A stretch of 64,000 nt of DNA from Bacteroidia bacterium (GTDB lineage: Bacteria > Bacteroidota > Bacteroidia > J057), in the NCBI GenBank assembly GCA_041391665.1, contig JAWKNO010000001.1, positions 248,001 to 312,000 of the forward strand, written 5' to 3'. The notes under the pieces were generated by a model that searched no databases, was not told the DNA's origin, and saw nothing but the letters and a program-made list of their open reading frames with translations. Positions 24,908 through 31,776 of this stretch are shown here, piece by piece; within the stretch, counting starts at the first letter, position 1; each line of letters begins with the position of its first letter. The position numbers and the translations under genes are program-made.

Positions 24908-26737
24908 TTATTTGACCGGTTCGATCAGTTCTACTTTCAGGTCATCGACAAAAAGTTCGGTTTGCGAACCTGCATTCCAGACATATACTTTCAGCACATC
25001 ACCCGGCTGCCAGTTGTCGGGAATCCGCATTTCGTAGTGATAGTCAAACCATACCCACGGGTCGGTGACCCTTTGGATTCGGGCGGTGGTTTCCCGGTAA
25101 GGCGCACCATCGCGGAAAAAAATCGTTGACAACTGCGCCATTTGCCATTCGTCCCAGACCATCTGTGTAAAAAACACGCTGGCACTTACCCTGACCCATG
25201 AGCGTGGTTTTGGGTTGAGGGAGGCAAGGGTGGTTTCATAGCCGGGGCTGAACTGATTTTCGCCATTGAGGAGATAGGCCTTTTTCCCCGAAAAAACCTG
25301 CCGGTCGGTGAGGTTGCCGGTAGAGTCAGATTCGAAGTCATTGAAATAAAGTTCGCGAACCTGTTTGCCCTTCATGCTTCGGATTTCGCTTCGCACGTCG
25401 AGAAATTTTTTGTCCTCCTTCCGGGGATTTGTCGAACCCAGAATTTTCCAGTAATACGCCCGTGTCATTGCCTCCGAATGCCAGCCACCTTCTTTTGCAT
25501 GCGCCTGCCAGGTCATTACGAGGTTGAGGTCTGCGAATAACACCATCAGCGAAACACACGCAATGGCTGCCATGCGGTTTCGGAGCATCGCCGTTACAAA
25601 TGCCGCAAGCGGAAGGATGAGAATCGCATATGACTGCACCAGCGCCCTTGCACCAAAACTTCCGCCATACCACCAGACTTCCCAGGCGAATACCACATAA
25701 ACATTGATCAGGAAGTACGCAAGCACGGGGAGAAACTTTTCCCTGTGCCGGGTAAACAAAGGCACAAATCCCAGCAGCGCAAAAACCATGATCGGCGTGT
25801 AAAGCAACCAGCCTTTACGGAAACTGAAAAATCCCTCCTTGATATGCGGATGCAGCCAGTGGAAACCAAATTCTCCATAACTGTAATGCAGAAATGATCC
25901 CGCATACATTTTCCAGTAAATCATCTGCATCATGCCCATCAGAAAAATCCCTCCGCCCAGCAGCAATACATCGGGGTAGCGGCGGAGCAGAAGATGGATT
26001 TTTTCGGTGAATGTATGTTTGTTTTTAATACCCCAAAGCAGTGGAATGAGGATAGACATAAGTTCTGTCGGGCGCACAATGGTCGCAAGGCCGATGGCCA
26101 GCCCCATGACAAAAGCCACCCAGCGGCGGGGATTTTCGTGCCAGATGATCGTCAGGAGCAGAACCAGCGCATAAATCGTAAATAGCGAATTGTGCGGCAT
26201 CGCCCCGTCAATCGCCGCGTAGTTGAGCCAGTTGGTGCCCAGCACAATTACCCCCAGCACAATCGCAGCCACTATATCTTCAAAATACCGGAGCAAAATT
26301 TTCCGCACCAGCACAAGCCCCATACAGGCGTAAAAAATCATGCCCATCGAAATCGCAAACTGGTAGGGCCAGGAAAAACCATCGGCAGGCCAGGAACCAG
26401 AAAGCGCGATAATATGTCCGATCAGAAAGAAAGGGAGGTAAAGAATGGCCATTCCCACGGGGTATTTCATCACCCATTTTCCGTCGGGTTGTTGTACGGC
26501 GTGGTGGAAATCCCCGGCGGGGTGATATTTTTCAAAAATTTCGTCTTTGAATCCGAGTCCACCCAGATCGTCGTAAATGATCGCCGCCGGGAGGTAGAGA
26601 TAATAACCAAAAACATCCCAGCTAACGGTCGCTTCGGTATGGCTTTTTTCCCATTTGGGATAAAGAAAAGCCACGCGGATCACCACATAAGAGAGGATGA
26701 TCAGGGCGGAAAAAGAGATAAGATTACGCTGTTTCAT
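24908..26737 (-). CDS. GT-C-like membrane glycosyltransferase with C-terminal beta domain
   Basis: 609 residues beginning MKQRNLISFSALIILSYVV. About twelve hydrophobic segments cover residues 8-430. The first large loop contains WDVFGYYLYLPAAIIY, an acidic/aromatic loop typical of GT-C enzymes. The last 140 residues (from about 470) are soluble and beta-rich (YFNDFESDST...ELFVDDLKVELIE), resembling a carbohydrate-binding jelly roll on the periplasmic side. Transfer of a sugar from a lipid carrier is the inferred role. An in-frame ATG at 26893 would add 52 Cys/Arg-rich residues that look non-coding, so it was rejected. It is the first gene of a pair with the following membrane protein. Confidence 0.75.
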   Translation of the reverse strand: MKQRNLISFSALIILSYVVIRVAFLYPKWEKSHTEATVSWDVFGYYLYLPAAIIYDDLGGLGFKDEIFEKYHPAGDFHHAVQQPDGKWVMKYPVGMAILYLPFFLIGHIIALSGSWPADGFSWPYQFAISMGMIFYACMGLVLVRKILLRYFEDIVAAIVLGVIVLGTNWLNYAAIDGAMPHNSLFTIYALVLLLTIIWHENPRRWVAFVMGLAIGLATIVRPTELMSILIPLLWGIKNKHTFTEKIHLLLRRYPDVLLLGGGIFLMGMMQMIYWKMYAGSFLHYSYGEFGFHWLHPHIKEGFFSFRKGWLLYTPIMVFALLGFVPLFTRHREKFLPVLAYFLINVYVVFAWEVWWYGGSFGARALVQSYAILILPLAAFVTAMLRNRMAAIACVSLMVLFADLNLVMTWQAHAKEGGWHSEAMTRAYYWKILGSTNPRKEDKKFLDVRSEIRSMKGKQVRELYFNDFESDSTGNLTDRQVFSGKKAYLLNGENQFSPGYETTLASLNPKPRSWVRVSASVFFTQMVWDEWQMAQLSTIFFRDGAPYRETTARIQRVTDPWVWFDYHYEMRIPDNWQPGDVLKVYVWNAGSQTELFVDDLKVELIEPVK

Positions 26738-26899
26738 TGGCGGCGATATGGGAATGCAAGTTTTCGCAAATCGCTGACAAAAGCAAATGGGTGCGCTGTA
26801 TTGGGGGAAAACACTTTTTCGCAGACCGCAGGTGATTCTACTTCTGCATATCTTTTTGCAAAATCTGCGTATATTAACCAGTATATAAACCACTCACCT

Positions 26900-27568
26900 A
26901 TGGAATTGCAAAATCCCCAGGAACTGATAGACAAAATTCTATCCATGCCGTCGGCACCCACTATCGTAGAGCAGGTGCATCATGTTCTGGAGACTGAGCG
27001 GCAGCGACGCAAGCACTTCTACAACGAAATTACCGAGTACGAAAAAGCCGAGTTCATCAATGGCGAGGTGGTCATTCATTCACCCGTCAAAAAAGGGCAT
27101 AATGATGTGACTATTAAGCTGACCAAACTGCTTGATACTTATGTGCAAAAACATGCACTCGGTTACGTTTGCGTTGAGAAAATCATGATCACCCTCTCCC
27201 GCAACGACTACGAGCCGGACCTCTGCTTTTTCGGTCAGGAAAAAGCACAGCACTTTGTGGAAGATCAGAGCCTCTTTCCCGCGCCCGACCTGGTGGTAGA
27301 GGTTCTTTCTCCAAAGACCGCTGCCAACGACCGGGGCATCAAATTTGAAGACTATCGCGCCCACGGTGTGTTGGAATACTGGATTGTGGACCCCGTAGCC
27401 CGCTCAGTGGAACAATACCGCCTCGATGCCGAAAACCAATACGAACTCATCCTCAAATCCGGCAACGGCCGTATTCGAAGCGAAGCTATTCCCGGCTTTC
27501 AGATCCGGATTGAGGCGATGTTTGATGCAGCGATAAATCTGGAGGAATTGGGGCGGTTGCTTGGTTGA
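26900..27568 (+). CDS. Uma2 family endonuclease-fold protein (copy 1)
   Basis: 222-residue protein of the Uma2 (DUF820) family, a PD-(D/E)xK fold common in cyanobacteria and Bacteroidota, of unclear cellular role. Motifs: EFINGEVVIHSPV near residue 55, SRNDYEPDLCFF near 105, and VVEVLSPKTAANDRG near 135 with the acidic and lysine residues of the active site. HGVLEYWIVDP near 160 completes the signature. The reading frame stays open for 236 codons upstream, but MELQNPQELIDKIL at 26900 is the family-like start. A paralogue with the same layout lies at 41561-42229. Confidence 0.88.
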   Translation: MELQNPQELIDKILSMPSAPTIVEQVHHVLETERQRRKHFYNEITEYEKAEFINGEVVIHSPVKKGHNDVTIKLTKLLDTYVQKHALGYVCVEKIMITLSRNDYEPDLCFFGQEKAQHFVEDQSLFPAPDLVVEVLSPKTAANDRGIKFEDYRAHGVLEYWIVDPVARSVEQYRLDAENQYELILKSGNGRIRSEAIPGFQIRIEAMFDAAINLEELGRLLG

Positions 27569-27641
27569 GGGGAATGCCAGTTGATCGCTCGCCAATGAGC
27601 GAAGCCATCCCTTCGGGAGACGCCAAGCACATCTCAAAAAA

Positions 27642-27740
27642 AACTTTGCGTTCTTTACGACACCTTTGCGACCTCTGCGAGAAACACTTTTCGCCAACCG
27701 TAGGGTTCACGCAAAGTACGCCAAGAACCGCAAAGTACGC
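27642..27740. repeat. CGCAAAG-type hairpin repeat (left copy of a 78-bp direct repeat)
   Basis: Words of the form CTTTGCG on the left and CGCAAAG on the right face each other around CTTTTCGCCAACCG. The last 78 bp (27663-27740) match 29949-30026 at 75 of 78 positions in the same orientation. The two copies flank the lipoprotein and beta-barrel gene pair. No coding frame here is believable. Confidence 0.8.
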
Positions 27741-27764
27741 AAACCACTTTCTGGTGGGTATGAA

Positions 27765-27958
27765 TATATTTCGGAATTATAAACTTATTGGGACAAAGGA
27801 TATAAACCACAAGGAACACAAAGGCAGTCACGAAGATCACAAAGAAAAAGCCTCTTAGTGCGTCTGCCTTAGCAGATGAGGCCTTTGTGTTCTTCGTGGT
27901 TACTCCTTTTCATTCAAAAAGTCTCTGCATCCCAATTACTTTATAATTCCGATATATT
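27765..27958. mobile_element. MITE-like element with 23-bp inverted ends and TATATT duplication
   Basis: The ends 27771-27793 and 27930-27952 are inverted repeats matching at 21 of 23 positions, sharing TTTATAATTCCGA and TCCCAAT. TATATT directly abuts both outer edges (27765-27770 and 27953-27958), as a 6-bp target-site duplication would. Inside, 27805-27825 and 27881-27901 pair at 19 of 21 positions. A nested hairpin with GCCTC/GAGGC and TCTGC/GCAGA arms sits at the centre. The 182-bp element has no coding capacity, so a transposase would have to act in trans; none is visible in this window. Confidence 0.75.
27862..27878. repeat. 17-bp palindromic motif shared with 23342-23358
   Basis: GTCTGCCTTAGCAGATG is the exact reverse complement of CATCTGCTAAGGCAGAC at 23342-23358. 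It can fold as a TCTGC/GCAGA stem with a 4-nt loop. At 23.3 kb it interrupts one of two tandem repeat copies, which suggests that it inserts as a unit. Confidence 0.55.
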
Positions 27959-28035
27959 TTATAAAAAGTTTAGGAAAGCGAAAAACATTCGCTTAATTCG
28001 AATATTATATATTACTAAAAGAGAATAATATAAGT

Positions 28036-29075
28036 ATGAAAACCTTACACATCCACACATCCACACATCCACACATAATTTTATTTATGTAGCCTTCATT
28101 GCACTCTTTTTGATATCCTGTCAAAAAAATCCGCTGGAGAAAACCCAACCTGAATCCTCTCTGGAAGTTGCCAACCCCCATAATTTAGCTTTGATTCAAC
28201 AAGCCTCCGGCATTGCCCTTTTCCCGGAAATTGTGAATGAAAATGGGATTCTTCATTTTTCCAACCTCGATCATTATAATTCTACCTTAGAACAACTGGC
28301 CCTGATGGAGAATCAGTGGGTAGATGAATATAGCCTGAATGAAAGCGACCATATCATCCCGGACGAGGCGTTGGAAGCATTTGAGGATATGCTGGAATTC
28401 TATTCTCTCCGGAAATTTATCGAGCAGGATGAGGATGTTTTCCTTCGAAGCGGTAGTGAAAACTGGGCAGATCGCCTGGAGGTTACCCACTTCATCAAAG
28501 ATGATTATGTACGAACAGTTCTGAATCCATCCGCAGAGATTATTATCGGAAATTCTGTATTTAAGTATGTTACAAATGAGGTAATTGTCGAAATTACCGA
28601 TGGAAACATGAATACGCTTGAAATCGTGCGAAATTACTTTGCCTCACAAGATGATATTATCACAACTGTTCCTGCGGGTATGGGCGGTGGAAATGTGATT
28701 CTCCATTATCCAAATTTTTCTGTACCCATCATCGTTACCGGCCCGTCTGTTGAGACTTGTCCTTCTACGGCATTTGAATTACTGCTTCAATGGGATGCGT
28801 CGGATAAATCCGCGATGGATTTATCGGTGGGGTTGAGTGATAATGTTAGTTCTATCCTGGCGATGAATAGCGGCTTATTGGCCAGTCAGTTTGATCTTTT
28901 GGTGTCGAATGTAGATGGCACAAATATAACGTCTATTTTTTCATTTAGCGTCCCCCATTCACACGGAACCCGAAAATTTTATGTTCACAGTGAATCTGTG
29001 GCTTCTTTTCATAATGTAGAAGATAATAACGATACCGAATCGGGTATTCTTCGTCTTACTGATAATTGCAACTAA
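28036..29075 (+). CDS. Lipoprotein gene with octanucleotide repeat at its start, currently out of frame
   Basis: The ATG at 28036 opens MKTLHIHTSTHPHIILFM and then stops at TAG 28090-28092. The main frame, open from 28029 to 29075, has no ATG, GTG or TTG until TTG 28110, which is already inside the lipobox. The two frames are joined by a period-8 repeat, ATCCACAC (28047-28076, 3.75 units). Removing one unit fuses them to MKTLHIHTSTHNF... followed by the hydrophobic stretch VAFIALFLISC, a proper lipoprotein signal peptide. The mature part (about 317 residues) is not a family I recognise and ends in a beta-rich region with VPHSHGTRKFYVHSE. The beta-barrel-like gene starts 1 bp after its stop. 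Phase variation is the favoured reading; an assembly error in the repeat is the alternative. Confidence 0.7.
28047..28076 (+). repeat. Octanucleotide tandem repeat (ATCCACAC)n
   Basis: Three full ATCCACAC units (28051-28074) with matching partial units on each side, 30 nt in total and without interruption. It lies 11 bp after the ATG of a lipoprotein gene. Because 8 is not a multiple of 3, each gain or loss of a unit switches the downstream reading frame. Confidence 0.9.
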
Positions 29076-29076
29076 T

Positions 29077-29868
29077 ATGCGTTTTTTAATATTTGGGGCC
29101 ATTTTGTGGGTGTTTTCAAGTTACACTCCCATTCAGAGTCAAATCCTCCGAAAAGATAAAATTGGTATTAGCCTTCAGTTGCGATTAGGACATGTATATC
29201 CGCCGCAGCATTTTGTGCCGACGTTTTACGTTTTGCCTCCGGCGTTGATGTTTATTGAAGACTTCCCCCGGATGGAGATTCGCCCTTTAGCAGGCGGCGG
29301 GTTGAAAGCGGAATACCGCTTGCGGAAAAAATGGCTTACTTCTCTGGGGATTCATTATCAGTACTACCAACTGAACGGGCGAGTGGGTTCCGTTCAATCC
29401 TCTCTTTCGCGTATTTTTGAACAGTCCTGGTCGGAAATCAATGCCCCGGTAGAGTTTACCTATGCTTTTCCCCTCAGGCAGTCGGGGTACGGACTAGCGA
29501 TCAGTTTGGGAACCGTATTTGCGGGGTATTTTTGGGATAATACAGCACGTCATGGTGTAAACTACAGAGAAAACACGATGATTGTTCGTCTTCAACCCAT
29601 TCGACTGGTGAATGTGCGGTATCGGTTTCGGATGGCGATGATATTTCCGTTGAAAAAGGAGCCATTTCAAATCGGGCTTGAGGGGGACTGGGCAAGGTTT
29701 AGCCCGATTCGTCTGGAAATCAGTCACTACATATTGGATGATCCATCCGGTTTTGGCGGTCTTCCGGATCCCGAATACCTGACATACCAGTACTGGCAGA
29801 AGATTTTTCCTCATCAGGTGAGTTTGTTTATTTCGATTCCACTGGTGACCCTGATATCGGAAAAATAA
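29077..29868 (+). CDS. Beta-barrel-like outer membrane protein, partner of the lipoprotein
   Basis: 263 residues with a signal peptide (about 1-22, ending TPIQSQ). Alternating strands follow: GISLQLRLGHVYPP, GGGLKAEYRLRKKWLTSLGIHY, FRMAMIFPL and the final VSLFISIPLVTLIS. This is the pattern of a small outer-membrane beta barrel. No named family was recognised. Its ATG lies 1 bp after the TAA of the preceding lipoprotein gene, so translation is probably coupled. If the lipoprotein is out of frame, polarity could lower this protein too. The whole pair lies between 78-bp direct repeats. Confidence 0.65.
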   Translation: MRFLIFGAILWVFSSYTPIQSQILRKDKIGISLQLRLGHVYPPQHFVPTFYVLPPALMFIEDFPRMEIRPLAGGGLKAEYRLRKKWLTSLGIHYQYYQLNGRVGSVQSSLSRIFEQSWSEINAPVEFTYAFPLRQSGYGLAISLGTVFAGYFWDNTARHGVNYRENTMIVRLQPIRLVNVRYRFRMAMIFPLKKEPFQIGLEGDWARFSPIRLEISHYILDDPSGFGGLPDPEYLTYQYWQKIFPHQVSLFISIPLVTLISEK

Positions 29869-29938
29869 GGAGCTAACAAAATCCGCAAAACACTTCTTAG
29901 CGACCTTTGTGCCCACCATTTTGCGATACCTTTGTGAA

Positions 29939-30026
29939 CTTTGCGATTCCTTTGCGACCTCTGCGAGAAACCCTTTTCGCCAACCGGAGGTTTCACGCAA
30001 AGTACGCCAAGAACCGCAAAGTACGC
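29939..30026. repeat. CGCAAAG-type hairpin repeat (right copy of the 78-bp direct repeat)
   Basis: Arms 29939-29971 (CTTTGCGATTCCTTTGCG...) and 29990-30021 (...GAACCGCAAAG) are imperfect inverted repeats built of 11-12-nt words, with a loop holding CTTTTCGCCAACCG. The stretch 29949-30026 equals 27663-27740 at 75 of 78 positions. It fills much of the 218-bp gap between the beta-barrel-like gene and the convergent T9SS cargo gene. Confidence 0.8.
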
Positions 30027-30086
30027 CAAGGGGTAAGTACCTGCCATTGTGTCCTCTCTGTTTAAAAAGAGGAACCACTATCTTTT

Positions 30087-31592
30087 TCAACTCCCCGATT
30101 TCACGAGTCTTGAATAGACAGGGTAAGGCGTCGCTTCCGACGAAAGGATCAAGGTATAAATGCCCGAAGGGAGCGAAGACAAATCCCATAATTCTTCCAG
30201 GCATATAGAATAATTTTTGCCGGACTTCCGGACGACCACTTTCCCCTGGGCATCCACAATCTGGGCGGTCCAATCACCTATGTATTTTTCTCCACAGAAG
30301 GATAAGGTAATTTCTCTATCCGCAGGATTGGGATAGATTTCCAGAAAGGGTTTTGGGGTGAGTTTTTCGCGGGAGAGAATCATTTCCGGTCGAATGCAAT
30401 AAGTGCCTACGGTGTCGGTGAGTTTTTCGGCGCAGATAAGGCATTTTCCCCAATCCGCTTGAAATATAAAACCCGTTGATCCAAGCCCCTCTCCCCATGA
30501 GTAGATTGATCCGGGCAGGAAATGATTATAGACATTATTCACAGAATCGAAATTGGTGAAACTCTCTACATAGAAAGTAAGGTGATTATTCCATTTCGGG
30601 TTATAAATAGGTCCCACAATAATGTGATAATCAAAAAAATCATAACTAAGGAATGGGGGGGAGAAAACACTTATACGGTTATTTATGACAAAAGAAGAGA
30701 GAGTTGTTTTGGGTCCATAATAAATAGTATCATGATACAATGTATAGGGATTAACCCCATATGGGAATACATACATAGACTCTTCCTTCATCCGGTAAAA
30801 GACCGTATCCTGGGAGTTGCTCCACCATTTATCCAATACCTCGGTCCAGAAAATAGTATAGATGTAGTTCGGCCCAGATTCACAAAATTCCAGATCCCCA
30901 TAGGTAAATCTCTCTCCAATTTCAAAGTCATAAATATCTTCTAACCACGGCATTTTTCCGCCGAGACTAATTTCTTCAATCCCGTGTAAAACGATTTTAT
31001 CCCGCTGATTCAACTTAACGAGAGTATTGCCAAATTGATAATACCGGTAATAGACCGGCAAAAAGACCTTCGTCTGAATCAGGCCATAGGTCTGAGAGAG
31101 TAATAAAGTATCGCCTGTTGAGAGGGTGATGGTAAGAAGGGAATCGGTGACTCCGAGAAAATTATTTTCAGACCGGAGGATCAGCGTTGCAGTTACGGCG
31201 GAATCGGCATGAAAGGTCCAGCTTGTCTGTAAAGGTACCTGTGTCCGGATAAAGAAAGTATCGGCATCAGAGGTGACAAAAAGATAATCGCCTCCGGGTT
31301 TTTCGATCATTTTTTGTCCCATGATGTTGTCGGAATCGGCGCGTATCCCAGATAAATTCTCCCGCCCGATCCTATTAAAATAATAAAGGGTATCCGATCC
31401 CTGTGTTTCGACCGAATCTATGCGAAAAGAGTAAAGTCCGTTTAAGATAACCGAGTCCGGGGAATTATCACGATAACTACAATCATACACATACGTCCAG
31501 TGAGGATGGAAAGGGCGGTAGTTTTGACTGAGGAGACTAAGCGCCGGAAAACATAAGCCCAGCGTGAGAAAAACGGATAAAGGCGTTTTCAT
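30087..31592 (-). CDS. Secreted protein with T9SS C-terminal sorting domain
   Basis: 501 residues beginning MKTPLSVFLTLGLCFPALS with a signal peptide ending near LLSQ. The body is rich in Tyr, Asp and Ser and beta-strand-like, with no recognised catalytic domain. It contains motifs such as YYFNRIGRENLSG and YDFEIGERFTYGD. The last 85 residues (FLEIYPNPADREITL...LPSGIYTLIL) form a type IX sorting domain. Export depends on the Por system, part of which is encoded at the end of this window. An upstream ATG at 31703 would add 37 residues without signal-peptide character and was rejected. A run of seven G at 30655-30661 (C in the coding strand) lies in the gene. Confidence 0.75.
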   Translation of the reverse strand: MKTPLSVFLTLGLCFPALSLLSQNYRPFHPHWTYVYDCSYRDNSPDSVILNGLYSFRIDSVETQGSDTLYYFNRIGRENLSGIRADSDNIMGQKMIEKPGGDYLFVTSDADTFFIRTQVPLQTSWTFHADSAVTATLILRSENNFLGVTDSLLTITLSTGDTLLLSQTYGLIQTKVFLPVYYRYYQFGNTLVKLNQRDKIVLHGIEEISLGGKMPWLEDIYDFEIGERFTYGDLEFCESGPNYIYTIFWTEVLDKWWSNSQDTVFYRMKEESMYVFPYGVNPYTLYHDTIYYGPKTTLSSFVINNRISVFSPPFLSYDFFDYHIIVGPIYNPKWNNHLTFYVESFTNFDSVNNVYNHFLPGSIYSWGEGLGSTGFIFQADWGKCLICAEKLTDTVGTYCIRPEMILSREKLTPKPFLEIYPNPADREITLSFCGEKYIGDWTAQIVDAQGKVVVRKSGKNYSICLEELWDLSSLPSGIYTLILSSEATPYPVYSRLVKSGS

Positions 31593-31776
31593 AAGAGATT
31601 GTCTCTGATTTGTGATAATTTTCTTCTGTACTGGCAATTCCCATGACTCAATAAACATCTTTTTGTAAGATAGAAAAATTATATGGCAAAATGGGTATTT
31701 CAAACTGCTGCTCTCAAAAATTCCATTTCTCCCCCCAAAAACCTATTTTAGTTCTGACTCTGGACTAACTCTGCTC

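Noticed and set aside
26192..26899. A 236-codon upstream extension of the Uma2 gene
   Set aside because: It overlaps the opposite-strand GT-C-like gene for most of its length, has a His/Arg/Asn-rich composition, and the Uma2 family start is at 26900.
27565..27858. A small frame containing HKEHKGSHEDHKEK
   Set aside because: It is a translation of the CACAAAG-type repeats and the MITE interior; such peptides are often annotated by mistake.
29494..30273. A 259-codon leftward frame across the end of the beta-barrel-like gene and the repeat
   Set aside because: It reads through the CGCAAAG repeat (VGEKGFSQRSQR-type peptides) and overlaps real genes on both sides.
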